The position numbers were made by a program, and so were the translations under genes. Under the pieces are notes generated by a model. That model was not told the DNA's origin. It was given only the letters and a program-made list of their open reading frames with translations, and did no database searches. Below are positions 26,201 to 34,083 of a stretch of 64,000 nt of DNA, in pieces. The first letter of the stretch is position 1; every line of letters begins with the position of its first letter. This DNA comes from Rhodanobacter sp. Lineage in GTDB: Bacteria > Pseudomonadota > Gammaproteobacteria > Xanthomonadales > Rhodanobacteraceae. The stretch is taken from NCBI GenBank assembly GCA_024711345.1, contig JANJTA010000006.1, positions 1-64,000 of the forward strand. Direction: 5' to 3'.

Positions 26201-29200
26201 CTCGCGGCGCAGATCACCAGCCTGCGTGACCGCTACCCCGAGTCGAAGGTGGCGCACGTCGTGTTCGAGCCGCAGGCCGAAGAGGCCGAATCGGCGGAAG
26301 CCGACGGTCCGATCGACGAGGCCGATGCCTATCAGGCGATCATCGCCGACTCGCTGGAAGCCGGTATGACCGACGCCGCAGCGGCACGGGACGGAGCGGC
26401 GCCCGTCGACGCCGACGAGGTCCCGCCGATCCATCCGGAAGATGCGTACCACGCCGAGCTGACCGCCGAGCTGGTGGCGGCGCTGGGCGCCTTTGAGCCC
26501 GAGCGGGCCGACGCCGGGCAGGCGACTGCCGAAAAGCTGGCGGCCCAGCAGGCCGCCGCGGCGGAAGCGGAAGCGGAGAACCTGGCCGCCGAGCAGGCTG
26601 CGGCAGCGCAGGCGGAGGCGGAGAAACTGGCGGCCGAGCAGGCCGCGGCAGCGCAGGCGGAAGCGGAGAAGCTGGCGGCCGCAGAGGCCGCGGCAGCACA
26701 GGCGGCTGCCGAGAAGCTGGCGGCGGAGCAGGCTGCGGCAGAGAAGCAGGCCGCCGAACAGGCGGCAGCGAGCCGCGCGAGCGAAGAGGCGACCGGCACC
26801 GCGACGCCGGAACCCACGTATGCCCTGGCCGGGTCCGGCCAGATCGACGCCGACCTGCTGGAAGTCTTCATCGACGAGGCGCGCGAGATCCTCGACCACG
26901 CCGACGACGTGCTGGCCCAGTGGCATGCCGAACCGACCGAACTGGCGCACGTGCCGGAACTGCAGCGCGACCTGCACACGTTGAAGGGTGGCGCGCGCAT
27001 CGCCGGGCTGACCGCGGTGGGCGACCTCAGCCATGCGATCGAGACCCTGCTGGAGGAGCCGATCCGCGATACGTCCAAGACCGGTCCGCTGATCGCCGCG
27101 CTGGAGGCCAGCTTCGACCAGTTGCACGCGTTGGTGCAGCGGGTGGCGCAAGGCCAGGCGATCGACTACCCGCGGGCGATGATCGACCACCTGCTGGAGC
27201 TGGCCGGGGAAACCGTGCTGGGCGACGAGGCGTCGGCCGCCGTGCCCACGCCCGCGCCCGCGACGCCGGCGCCCGTGCCGGTTCCGGCCGCATCGTCGCC
27301 GGCGGTTGCCGCGGCGAGCGAGCCCAGGCTGCCCGAGCTGATGCCGGAAGCGGAGGAGGAAGTGCGCTCCCCGCAGGAACAGATCCGCGTTCGCGCCGAC
27401 CTGCTCGACAACCTGGTCAACCACGCCGGCGAGGTGGCGATCTACCGCTCGCGGCTGGAGCAGCAGGTTGCCGGCTACCGCTTCAACCTGGTCGAGCTGG
27501 AACAGACCGTGGCGCGCCTGCGCAGCCAGCTGCGCATGCTGGAAATCGAGACCGAGGCGCAGATCATCGCGCGCTTCCAGCGCGAGCATCGCGAAGCGGG
27601 CATGGCGGCGTTCGATCCGCTCGAGCTCGACCGCTACTCGCAGCTGCAGCAGTACTCGCGTGCGCTGGCCGAGTCGGTATCCGACCTGGTGTCGATCCAG
27701 AGCATGCTGGACGAGCTGACCCGCCAGGCCGAGACGCTGCTGATCCAGCAGTCGCGAGTCAGCACCGAGCTGCAGGACGGCCTGCTGCGCACGCGCATGC
27801 TGCCGTTCGACACGATGGTGCCGAACCTGCGCCGCACGCTGCGCCAGGCCGCGCAGGAGCAGGACAAGCGCGCCCAGTTGCACGTGGACGGTGCCCACGG
27901 CGAAATGGACCGCAACCTGCTCGACCGCATCAAGGCGCCGTTCGAGCACATGCTGCGCAACGCGATCGCTCACGGCATCGAAACTCCGGCCGAGCGCCGC
28001 AAGGCCGGCAAGCCGGTCGAGGGCATGGTGAACATCACCGTCGCGCGCGAGGCCACCGAAGTGGTGATCCGCGTCAGCGACGACGGCCGCGGCCTGAACC
28101 GCGAAGCGATCCGCAAGCGCGGCATCGAGCGCGGGCTGCTGCGTGCCGAGACCCGGCCGACCGACAACCAGCTGCTCTCGCTGATCACCCAGACCGGCTT
28201 TTCCACCGCCAGCCAGGTCACCCAGCTGGCCGGCCGCGGCGTCGGCATGGACGTGGTGGCGAACGAGATCAAGCAGCTCGGCGGCTCGCTGTCGATCGAG
28301 TCGGAGGAAGGCAGGGGCACCACCTTCATCCTGCGCCTGCCGTTCACCCTGGCGGTGACCCAGGCCATCCTGGTGCGCATCGGCGAGGCCACGTTCGCGA
28401 TCCCGATGACCTCGGTGCAGGGCGTGGCGCGGGTCGATCCGGACGAGCTGACCGCGCTGATGGCCGAAGCCGAACCCTCGTTCCAGTACGGCAACGAGGA
28501 TTACGGCATCCATGACCTGGCCGAACTGCTGGGCCTGCCGCCGGGGCTGCCGACCGAGGACGAGCAGCAGCCGTTGCTGCTGACCCGCGCGGGCGACCTG
28601 CGGGCGGCGATCCGCATCGACGCGGTGCTCGGCTCGCGCGAGATCGTGGTCAAGTCGGTCGGCCCGCAGATCAGCTCGGTTCCCGGCCTGCTCGGCGCGA
28701 CCATCATGGGCGACGGTTCGGTGCTGATCATTCTCGACCTGGCGCCGCTGGTTCGCCACGGCATGATCCGGCGCGACCAGCGCCTGGCCGAGGGCCTCAG
28801 TGCGGTCCAGGCGCCGGTGGTCGAGGAGGTGAAGACCAAGCCGCTGGTGATGGTGGTGGACGACTCGATCACCATGCGCAAGGTCACCAGCCGCGTGCTG
28901 GAGCGCCACGAGTACGAGGTGAGCACCGCGAAGGACGGCGTGGACGCGCTGGAGAAACTGCACGAGCGCGTGCCGGACCTGATGCTGCTGGACATCGAGA
29001 TGCCGCGCATGGACGGTTACGAGCTGGCCACCCAGATGAAGGCCGACCCGCGGCTGCGCGACGTGCCGATCATCATGATCACCTCGCGCAGCGGCGACAA
29101 GCACCGCCAGCGCGCATTCGACATCGGGGTGGACCGCTACCTCGGCAAGCCGTACCAGGAAGCCGACCTGCTGGTGCAGATCGGCGAAGTACTGGAGCAG

Positions 29201-29227
29201 CGTGCGGTGGAGTCGGTTCATGACTGA
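23246..29227 (+). CDS. chpA: Hybrid chemosensory histidine kinase ChpA/PilL
   Basis: A 1993-aa CheA-type kinase controlling pili. Domains: an N-terminal Hpt-like segment with H51 in HQVQG; a canonical Hpt with H729 (HTLKGSGRL); a degenerate Hpt with H916 (HTLHGA, lysine lost); an Ala/Glu-rich linker (about 1090-1185) of repeated AEKLAAEQAAAA units; another canonical Hpt with H1244 (HTLKGGARI); a CheA dimerisation/HATPase core (about 1385-1700, with FEHMLRNAIAHGIE and SDDGRG); a CheW-like domain (about 1700-1850); and a C-terminal receiver with D1916 in LLLDIEMPRMDG. Pseudomonas ChpA is larger, with more phosphotransfer domains. It overlaps the next gene by eight bases. Confidence 0.95.
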   Translation: MRLQDHIDFTTLQWVKPELDDTLSIAREALESYVDNPGKRDYMRTCVDHLHQVQGTLQMVELYGAAMVTAEMEALALALLADKVTYREEAYAALMRGLMQLPDYLERLSSGHRDVPVVLLPLLNDLRASRELEPLPESAMFHPNLDAFLPEQAPAAMSEAYAETHRGELVELRLRFQQQLLGWFRGQNAAQQLVNMRKTLLAIAARCHQVHGRRLWWIAAGVLEGLEQGVLKGQAGEIRQLIGKVDRNIRLLIEQGEASLRGGDADDVARKLLYIVAQAKQRSPQMELLRDTYALDTLLPDAGELEHARGSMAGHNRALLDSVSRALKDDLLRVKEALDLFLRQQNGDPGQLAAQGEVLERVGDTLGMLALAVPRRVVVEQRRVLDEIATRMRPADEETLLDVAGALLYVEASLDDHIESLGSEDEADTSQAMPSLPRSEALGVVTTLMQEAIANTGKVKDAIVAFVESGWEHGRLAGAPALMDEVAGAMHMLSSPRPAELAQGVGRFIGNELLDDRRVPSGAQMDQLADALAALEYYLEAAREHRGGLEHILDVAEHSLSLLGYWPLPSARAAVAPPASAAAPVEFAAADEEHPELSESVSLLAGEDLGRLFVGDSQPPAPAAHDLGGLRLAQTETAAPAGGDRAAADTAGEDWIEIEEEVVEQVPVRDALADNTSFNVNAEGIDDDIREIFLEEMQEEIDNLRSAEQLWLADPAQNASLVGIRRSFHTLKGSGRLVGAGVLGEFAWKVEDMLNRVLDSTIQPDANVQALVRHAIDALPQLLAALKGEGTPGAPLGAIMHTAEQLAAGNPARVEEHAPRAMETVRRLVRRRVPRLDTAIDAIPTAGLAGVGAAPAAAEPAEAERAAEMPMMPPVDPVLLEILRSEVAQYLQTIRAAIQRSDDELPIGEELLRAVHTLHGAIAMVDIPLLTQLLSPLEGLFKRLRAANLPLSSEGLRLLGQAVEVVDRVMGQFDAAEPQLPETDALAAQITSLRDRYPESKVAHVVFEPQAEEAESAEADGPIDEADAYQAIIADSLEAGMTDAAAARDGAAPVDADEVPPIHPEDAYHAELTAELVAALGAFEPERADAGQATAEKLAAQQAAAAEAEAENLAAEQAAAAQAEAEKLAAEQAAAAQAEAEKLAAAEAAAAQAAAEKLAAEQAAAEKQAAEQAAASRASEEATGTATPEPTYALAGSGQIDADLLEVFIDEAREILDHADDVLAQWHAEPTELAHVPELQRDLHTLKGGARIAGLTAVGDLSHAIETLLEEPIRDTSKTGPLIAALEASFDQLHALVQRVAQGQAIDYPRAMIDHLLELAGETVLGDEASAAVPTPAPATPAPVPVPAASSPAVAAASEPRLPELMPEAEEEVRSPQEQIRVRADLLDNLVNHAGEVAIYRSRLEQQVAGYRFNLVELEQTVARLRSQLRMLEIETEAQIIARFQREHREAGMAAFDPLELDRYSQLQQYSRALAESVSDLVSIQSMLDELTRQAETLLIQQSRVSTELQDGLLRTRMLPFDTMVPNLRRTLRQAAQEQDKRAQLHVDGAHGEMDRNLLDRIKAPFEHMLRNAIAHGIETPAERRKAGKPVEGMVNITVAREATEVVIRVSDDGRGLNREAIRKRGIERGLLRAETRPTDNQLLSLITQTGFSTASQVTQLAGRGVGMDVVANEIKQLGGSLSIESEEGRGTTFILRLPFTLAVTQAILVRIGEATFAIPMTSVQGVARVDPDELTALMAEAEPSFQYGNEDYGIHDLAELLGLPPGLPTEDEQQPLLLTRAGDLRAAIRIDAVLGSREIVVKSVGPQISSVPGLLGATIMGDGSVLIILDLAPLVRHGMIRRDQRLAEGLSAVQAPVVEEVKTKPLVMVVDDSITMRKVTSRVLERHEYEVSTAKDGVDALEKLHERVPDLMLLDIEMPRMDGYELATQMKADPRLRDVPIIMITSRSGDKHRQRAFDIGVDRYLGKPYQEADLLVQIGEVLEQRAVESVHD
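26519..26790 (+). repeat. In-frame Ala/Glu coding repeat within chpA
   Basis: Near-identical units of roughly 45-60 bases encode AEKLAAEQAAAAQA-type heptad-like stretches, predicted to be helical or coiled coil, between two Hpt domains. The nucleotide similarity between units (GAGAAGCTGGCGGCCGAGCA-type words) suggests copy-number expansion within the gene. Confidence 0.8.
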
Positions 29228-30887
29228 TACGGCTCCCGCGGTCGCCTTGCTGTTCGACGACACCGAGCTGGGCAGCCAGCTGCGCGAGGCGTTGCACGAG
29301 CGCGGCGCCCGCATCGTGCACGAAGGCGGCGTCGCCAGCCTCAGCCGCGAGCTGCTGCAGCAGGTCGGTGCCGACGTACTGGTGGTCAACCTGGACGACA
29401 GCGCCGACGATGCGCTCGACCGCCTCTACGAGGTGATCGACGACGACTGTCCGCGGGTGGTCTTCAACGATGCCCAGGCCAGCCGCGCGCTGGCTGGCTG
29501 GGATCGCGCCCGCTGGGCGCGCCACCTGGCGGTCAAGGTGCTGGCCGAGGGCGACATCGACCCACCGCGACCGGACGACGCTCCCGGCATCGAGGTGGCC
29601 GCGGCGGTGCAGCCGCCAGCGCAAGCGGCCGAAGCCGTTCCGATGGCCGCACCGCTGGCGCCGCCGGTGGCCGAGCCCGTCGTGGCGGTCGACGCCGAAC
29701 CGGTGGCCGAAGTCCCGGCGCACGATGGCGCCGCTGGTCGGCATGATCAAACTGCATCGGCCGAATCGGAAAGCCTGGCGGCGGAACTCGAAGCCCTGCT
29801 GGCCTCCGGCGAATTGCCGTCCGACGACGACATGTCATCCGGTCCGGGCCTGCGCTTTGTCGACGACGAAGAGCCGCCGCCGCTGCATGACGGTAACTTC
29901 GCTGCGCCGGCGGCAAGTCCGGCCGCGGCCCCGATGGCGGAGGAACCGGTACTGTCCGGCCTGACGCCCTCGGCGTTCCAGCTGAATGCCGTGCCATCGT
30001 CGTCGCTGACCGACGTCGCGCTCGCCACCACGCCCGCATCGCCGGCGGCCGCTTCGGCGGTGAGTGCCCCCGAGGGCTGGGCGCTGGTCGACGACGAGGC
30101 GCCGCAAACCGCGCCGGAAGCCTCCGCAGGCCCGGACCCCCAGGCGTTCGGGATCCAGAAGCTCAGCGCTGCCGACTTCCTCGCCCCGGATGTCGAGATG
30201 GTCGCCGACGATATCGAGCCGCGCATGAGCCTGGAGCTGGTGTCGATGGAGGAAGCCATCGCGCCGCAGGCCTACGTGCATGAGCATGAGCGCGAGCATG
30301 AGATGGTGCTCGACGACCTCGACGGTGCGCTGAGCCGGGTGGTGTTGCTCGGCGCCGCCATCGACGGCATCGACGCGGTATGCGCCTTCCTGGCCGCCTT
30401 GCCGGCGTCGACCAGGCAGACCTTTCTGCTCACCCAGCACCTGGGGCGGCAGTCGGATGCGTCGCTGGTGGCGGAGTTTTCCGCCAACTGTGCATTGCCG
30501 GTGCGGCTGGCCAAGGGCGGTCGCGCCAAGCCCGGCGAGGTGTTGCTGGTGCCGGCCGGGCAGCAGGTGCGCCTGCGCCGCGATGGCAGCGTCGAGCTGC
30601 AGGCGAATGACGCCGATGCGCCGCCGGAGCCGTCGATCGATGCCAGCCTGACCATGGCGGCCAATGCGTTCGGGCGCGATGCGCTGGCGATCGTGTTCGC
30701 CGGGCGCGGCAACGATGCCGTGGCCGGTGCGCAGGCCATCCACGATCGCGGCGGACAGGTGTGGGTGGAGTCGCCCTCCGGCGAACAGTTCGCCGACATG
30801 GTCAGCGGCATCGTTGCCGAACGACTGGTCAGTTTCTCCGGCACGCCGCCCGAGCTGGCGGCGCGCCTGATCGAGGTGTTTCCATGA
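29220..30887 (+). CDS. CheB-like protein lacking the catalytic serine (ChpB position)
   Basis: A 555-aa protein in the chpB position. The first 115 residues look like a degraded receiver (VALLFDDTELGSQLREALHERG), followed by a long acidic, Ala/Pro-rich linker. Residues about 370-555 align with the CheB methylesterase domain: LLGAAIDGIDAV, LTQHLG (H407), VLLVPAGQQVRLRRDG, PSIDASLTMAANAFG and VFAGRGNDAVAGA (D499). The serine of the GASTGG motif is alanine (A380), so glutamate demethylation or deamidation activity is not expected. The gene is coupled to chpA (ATGACTGA overlap) and to the following CheW gene (ATGA), so a structural or adaptor role in the array is more likely. Confidence 0.85.
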   Translation: MTDTAPAVALLFDDTELGSQLREALHERGARIVHEGGVASLSRELLQQVGADVLVVNLDDSADDALDRLYEVIDDDCPRVVFNDAQASRALAGWDRARWARHLAVKVLAEGDIDPPRPDDAPGIEVAAAVQPPAQAAEAVPMAAPLAPPVAEPVVAVDAEPVAEVPAHDGAAGRHDQTASAESESLAAELEALLASGELPSDDDMSSGPGLRFVDDEEPPPLHDGNFAAPAASPAAAPMAEEPVLSGLTPSAFQLNAVPSSSLTDVALATTPASPAAASAVSAPEGWALVDDEAPQTAPEASAGPDPQAFGIQKLSAADFLAPDVEMVADDIEPRMSLELVSMEEAIAPQAYVHEHEREHEMVLDDLDGALSRVVLLGAAIDGIDAVCAFLAALPASTRQTFLLTQHLGRQSDASLVAEFSANCALPVRLAKGGRAKPGEVLLVPAGQQVRLRRDGSVELQANDADAPPEPSIDASLTMAANAFGRDALAIVFAGRGNDAVAGAQAIHDRGGQVWVESPSGEQFADMVSGIVAERLVSFSGTPPELAARLIEVFP

Positions 30888-31393
30888 GTGATCCGCTGCC
30901 GCGTGAAATCCGTTGCGTGCTGGTGCCGGTGGGCAATCAGCGCCTGCTGCTGCCCAATGCCACCATCGCCGAAGTGGTCACCCACAGCACGCCCGAACCG
31001 GTGGCCGGCGCACCCGCCTGGCTGCTCGGCCGGATCGCCTGGCGCGGCTGGCGGGTGCCGCTGGTGTCGTTCACCCAACTCGCCGGCACCGAGGAGGGCG
31101 ACGCCGAACTGATCGTGCGCGTGGCCGTGCTGAAGGCCCTCGGCGGCAACCCGAAACTGCCGTTCATCGCCGTGCTGACCCAGGGATTCCCGCGCCTGAC
31201 CACGCTGAACGCGGAGCTGATCATTCCTACCCACGACGGCAAGCCGCTGCCGCCGGGCGTGCGCGCGCACGTGCTGGTGCGCGACGACGTGGCGATGATC
31301 CCCGACCTGGAATGGATCGAGGCCAACTTGCTGGATCTGTTCCATGCGGCCGAGCCGGCGGAATCGGCGGCGTCGTCGGCTTCGGGCGACTGA
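30884..31393 (+). CDS. chpC: CheW-like protein ChpC
   Basis: A 169-aa CheW-domain protein closing the pil-chp operon. Relevant stretches are RCVLVPVGNQRLLLPNATIAEV at the start (residues 8 on), GAPAWLLGRIAWRGWRVPLV, and ALGGNPKLPFIAVL. In Pseudomonas ChpC is a second adaptor that may link additional receptors to the kinase. Its ATG overlaps the preceding stop by four bases. It is convergent with rsmE, whose end lies 20 bp away. Confidence 0.88.
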   Translation: MSDPLPREIRCVLVPVGNQRLLLPNATIAEVVTHSTPEPVAGAPAWLLGRIAWRGWRVPLVSFTQLAGTEEGDAELIVRVAVLKALGGNPKLPFIAVLTQGFPRLTTLNAELIIPTHDGKPLPPGVRAHVLVRDDVAMIPDLEWIEANLLDLFHAAEPAESAASSASGD

Positions 31394-31413
31394 CCCGCTT
31401 CAGCGGGCGGCAC

Positions 31414-32148
31414 TCAGCCGTCGCCGTGCAACGCCTGCAGTGCCGCCAGCGCCGCCAGGCCGGCGGTTTCCGTGCGCAGGATGCGCGGCCCCAGCCGCAG
31501 ACCCTCGAAACCGGCGGCGCCGAGTGCCGCCACATCGCGCTCGCCCAAGCCGCCTTCCGGCCCCACCACCAGCAGACCGCCGGCCGCCGCGAAGCGCAGT
31601 TCGCGCGACGCCCGGCCCGCTTCCGGCAGCAGCGCCAGACGCAACGCGCCATCGTCGGCCAGGCCGTCCAGCCAGGCTGCCAGTGACATTGCCGGGGCGA
31701 CCTCCGGCACGCGCGCGCGGCCGCTCTGCTCGCAGGCGCTGGCCACCACCGCACGCCAGTGGGCCAGCCGCTTCTCCGCGCGGGCGGCGTCCAGCTTCAC
31801 TTCCGAACGCTCGGTCAGCAGCGGCACGATGCGCGCCACGCCCAGCTCGGTCGCCTTCTGCACGATCAGGTCCATCTTCTCGCCGCGCGCCACGCCCTGG
31901 GCCAGGGTCAGCCGCAGCGGCGATTCGTTGCACAGGAGCTGCTTCGATTCGATCCGCACGCTCAGCTCGCGCTTGCCCACGGCAAGGATGACCGCCGCGT
32001 AGTCGTGGCCGTCGCCGTTGAACACGGTGAGCGGGTCGCCGGGGCTCATGCGCAGCACGCGCGCGACGTGTTCGGCGACCTGTGCCGGCAGGTTCAGTTC
32101 GGCGGCGACGGCGAGCGGCTGGTCGAGGTGGATACGGATCGTACGCAT
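31414..32148 (-). CDS. rsmE: 16S rRNA m3U1498 methyltransferase
   Basis: A 244-aa SPOUT-class enzyme that methylates U1498 of 16S rRNA. The N-terminal PUA-like domain has HVARVLRMSPGDPLTVFNGDG; the SPOUT domain has KMDLIVQKATELGVARIVPL, the knot motifs LLVVGPEGGLGERDV and LRLGPRILRTETAGLAALA. The ATG at 32148 begins the domain (MRTIRI). Length matches the family. Confidence 0.95.
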   Translation of the reverse strand: MRTIRIHLDQPLAVAAELNLPAQVAEHVARVLRMSPGDPLTVFNGDGHDYAAVILAVGKRELSVRIESKQLLCNESPLRLTLAQGVARGEKMDLIVQKATELGVARIVPLLTERSEVKLDAARAEKRLAHWRAVVASACEQSGRARVPEVAPAMSLAAWLDGLADDGALRLALLPEAGRASRELRFAAAGGLLVVGPEGGLGERDVAALGAAGFEGLRLGPRILRTETAGLAALAALQALHGDG

Positions 32149-32327
32149 CGGAACGGGCCGGGCGGGAAGGGCCGCCCAGCATAGCGCGGCGCACCCGCGC
32201 CACGTCCGCGGATGAACGCGCGCGAGATGGCCTGGCGGCGCCGCTTGCCCCCGCCGCCACCTCGTATCAGCATGACGGCACTCCCCCATGCGCGCTCGCC
32301 GCATCCCGTCCGCGAGCCGGAGGCGTC

Positions 32328-32642
32328 ATGTCCAGGTTCGTTCTGATTTCCGCCCTGCTGCTGGCCGGCTGCGGTGCAAGCGCCGCGTTGCTGGCCCAGG
32401 ATGCCACCAGCGCAACGCGGCCGCTGCACTCGTCCAGTCAGTCGTCGGCGCCCTCCACGGCCCGCTCCGACGAGCACAATTGCATCCGTGAAACCGGCAG
32501 CCATATTCCGGCCGGGAAGGGGCGCTGCCTGCCGGTGAACGGGCGCAGTTATACCCGGCAGGAGCTGCAGCGCACGGGCGAACCCGAGCTGGGACGGGCG
32601 CTGCAGAAACTCGACCCGCGCATCACCGTCCACGGCCACTGA
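32328..32642 (+). CDS. Small predicted lipoprotein
   Basis: A 104-aa exported protein. MSRFVLISALLLAGCGASAA gives a signal with the lipobox LAGC (Cys15). The mature part is Ser/Thr-rich, then has a compact region with two cysteines (HNCIRETGSHIPAGKGRCLP) and the phrase SYTRQELQRTGEPELGRALQKLDP. I do not know the family; similar small proteins with C-terminal TGxxxxxxALxxLDP occur in xanthomonads. GGAGG just upstream supports the start. It stands alone between rsmE and bioA, convergent with bioA. Confidence 0.75.
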   Translation: MSRFVLISALLLAGCGASAALLAQDATSATRPLHSSSQSSAPSTARSDEHNCIRETGSHIPAGKGRCLPVNGRSYTRQELQRTGEPELGRALQKLDPRITVHGH

Positions 32643-32651
32643 GCGGGCGGT

Positions 32652-34016
32652 TCAGTCGGCAATGGCGTGTTCGATGCCAGCGATGGCGGTATCGACCAGC
32701 AGGTCGATCTCGGTCGTACTGACCACGTAAGGCGGCATGAAGTACACCACGTTGCCCAGCGGGCGCAGCAGCGCGCCATGGCGCAAGCCATGCAGATAGG
32801 CGCGCAGGCCGCGCCGCTCCGCTGCGGGATAGGGCCGCCGGCCCGCCTTCTGGGCGACCAGCTCGACGGCGGCGATCATGCCGGTCTGGCGCACGTCGCC
32901 CACGTGCGGGTGATCGCGCAGTGGCGCCAGCCGCCGCGCCAGGTGCGCGGCCAGTGCGCGGTTGCGTTCCAGCACCGGCTCGTCGCGGAAGATCGCCAGG
33001 GTCTCCAGTGCCACCCGGCAGGCCAGCGGATTGCCGGTGTAGCTGTGCGAATGCAGGAACGCCTTGCCGGCGTTGTACTCGGCGTAGAACGCGTCGTACA
33101 CGCGCTGGGTGGTGAGCACCGCCGACAGTGGCAGGGTGCCGCCGGTGAGCCCCTTCGACAGGCACATGAAATCGGGCGAAACCGGGGCCTGCTCGCAGGC
33201 GAACAGCGTGCCGGTGCGGCCGAAGCCCACCGCGATCTCGTCGGCGATGAAGTGCACCGCGAACTCGTCGCACAGCGCACGCAGGCCAGTGAGGTAGCTC
33301 GGGTGGTACATGCGCATGCCGCCGGCGCACTGCACCAGCGGCTCGACGATCACCGCGCAGGTCTCGTGCGCGTGGCGTTCCAGCAGCGTACGCAGTTCAC
33401 CGAGGCGGCGTTCGGCCGTCTGTTCGGCCGATTCGCCGGGCTCGCCTTCGTACGCGTCCGGCGACGGCGCCAGGAACGGGGTCAGCAGCAGCGGCGCATA
33501 GGTCTTGCGGTACAGCGCCACGTCGCTCACCGACAGCGCGCCCAGCGTCTCGCCGTGGTAGCTGCCGGTCAGCGCGATGAAGCGGGTCTTCTCGCCATGG
33601 CCCTGGTTGAGCCAGTAGTGGAAGCTCATCTTCAGCGCCACCTCGATCGCCGCCGAGCCGTTGTCGGCGAAGAACACCTTGTCCAGCGCGGGCGGGGTGA
33701 TGCGCACCAGTTCCTCGGCCAGTTCGATCGCCGGCGTGTGGGTGAAGCCGGCAAAGATCACGTGCTCCAGCCGCTGCGCCTGGTCGGCGAGGGCGGCGGC
33801 CAGGCGCGGATTGGCATGGCCGAACAGGTTGGTCCACCACGAGCTGATGCCGTCCAGGTAGCGATTGCCGTCGGCGTCCAGCAGCCACGCGCCTTCGCCG
33901 CGCACGATCGGCAGCATCGGTATCGTCTCGTGGTCGTGCATCTGCGTGCAGGGGTGCCAGACGTGCTGCAGGTCGCGTGCGGCGAGCGCGGCGTTGCCGC
34001 TTGCGGAGTCGTTCAT
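32652..34016 (-). CDS. bioA: Adenosylmethionine-8-amino-7-oxononanoate aminotransferase
   Basis: A 454-aa PLP enzyme that converts KAPA to DAPA using SAM as amino donor in biotin synthesis. Signatures: HVWHPCTQM near the N-terminus, DGISSWWTNLFGH, TGSYHGETLGALSVSD, IADEIAVGFGRTG and the Lys-containing LSKGLTGGTLPLS where the cofactor binds, then HSHSYTGNPLACR. The length and the WWTN and CTQM motifs distinguish BioA from other class III transaminases. The start ATG at 34016 is the last before the conserved domain. No other bio gene is next to it. It is divergent from the gspN-like gene. Confidence 0.95.
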   Translation of the reverse strand: MNDSASGNAALAARDLQHVWHPCTQMHDHETIPMLPIVRGEGAWLLDADGNRYLDGISSWWTNLFGHANPRLAAALADQAQRLEHVIFAGFTHTPAIELAEELVRITPPALDKVFFADNGSAAIEVALKMSFHYWLNQGHGEKTRFIALTGSYHGETLGALSVSDVALYRKTYAPLLLTPFLAPSPDAYEGEPGESAEQTAERRLGELRTLLERHAHETCAVIVEPLVQCAGGMRMYHPSYLTGLRALCDEFAVHFIADEIAVGFGRTGTLFACEQAPVSPDFMCLSKGLTGGTLPLSAVLTTQRVYDAFYAEYNAGKAFLHSHSYTGNPLACRVALETLAIFRDEPVLERNRALAAHLARRLAPLRDHPHVGDVRQTGMIAAVELVAQKAGRRPYPAAERRGLRAYLHGLRHGALLRPLGNVVYFMPPYVVSTTEIDLLVDTAIAGIEHAIAD

Positions 34017-34083
34017 CCGGCTATGATCGGCGCTGGGCGGCGGACGCTCAAGTCCGCGCATCGCTCCTCCCGGGAATCGGCGC

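Noticed and set aside
26519-26790. Regular short repeats that could be taken for a CRISPR array
   Set aside because: They are in-frame coding repeats of chpA without unique spacers.
23609-29389. A 1926-residue open frame on the minus strand opposite chpA
   Set aside because: It mirrors the high-GC codon pattern of chpA, is composed mostly of Arg, Gln, His, Leu and Val without recognisable domains, and chpA is clearly the real gene.
32149-32327. Possible upstream extension of the small lipoprotein
   Set aside because: The in-frame sequence is arginine-rich and overlaps the rsmE start; GGAGG and the signal peptide fix the start at 32328.
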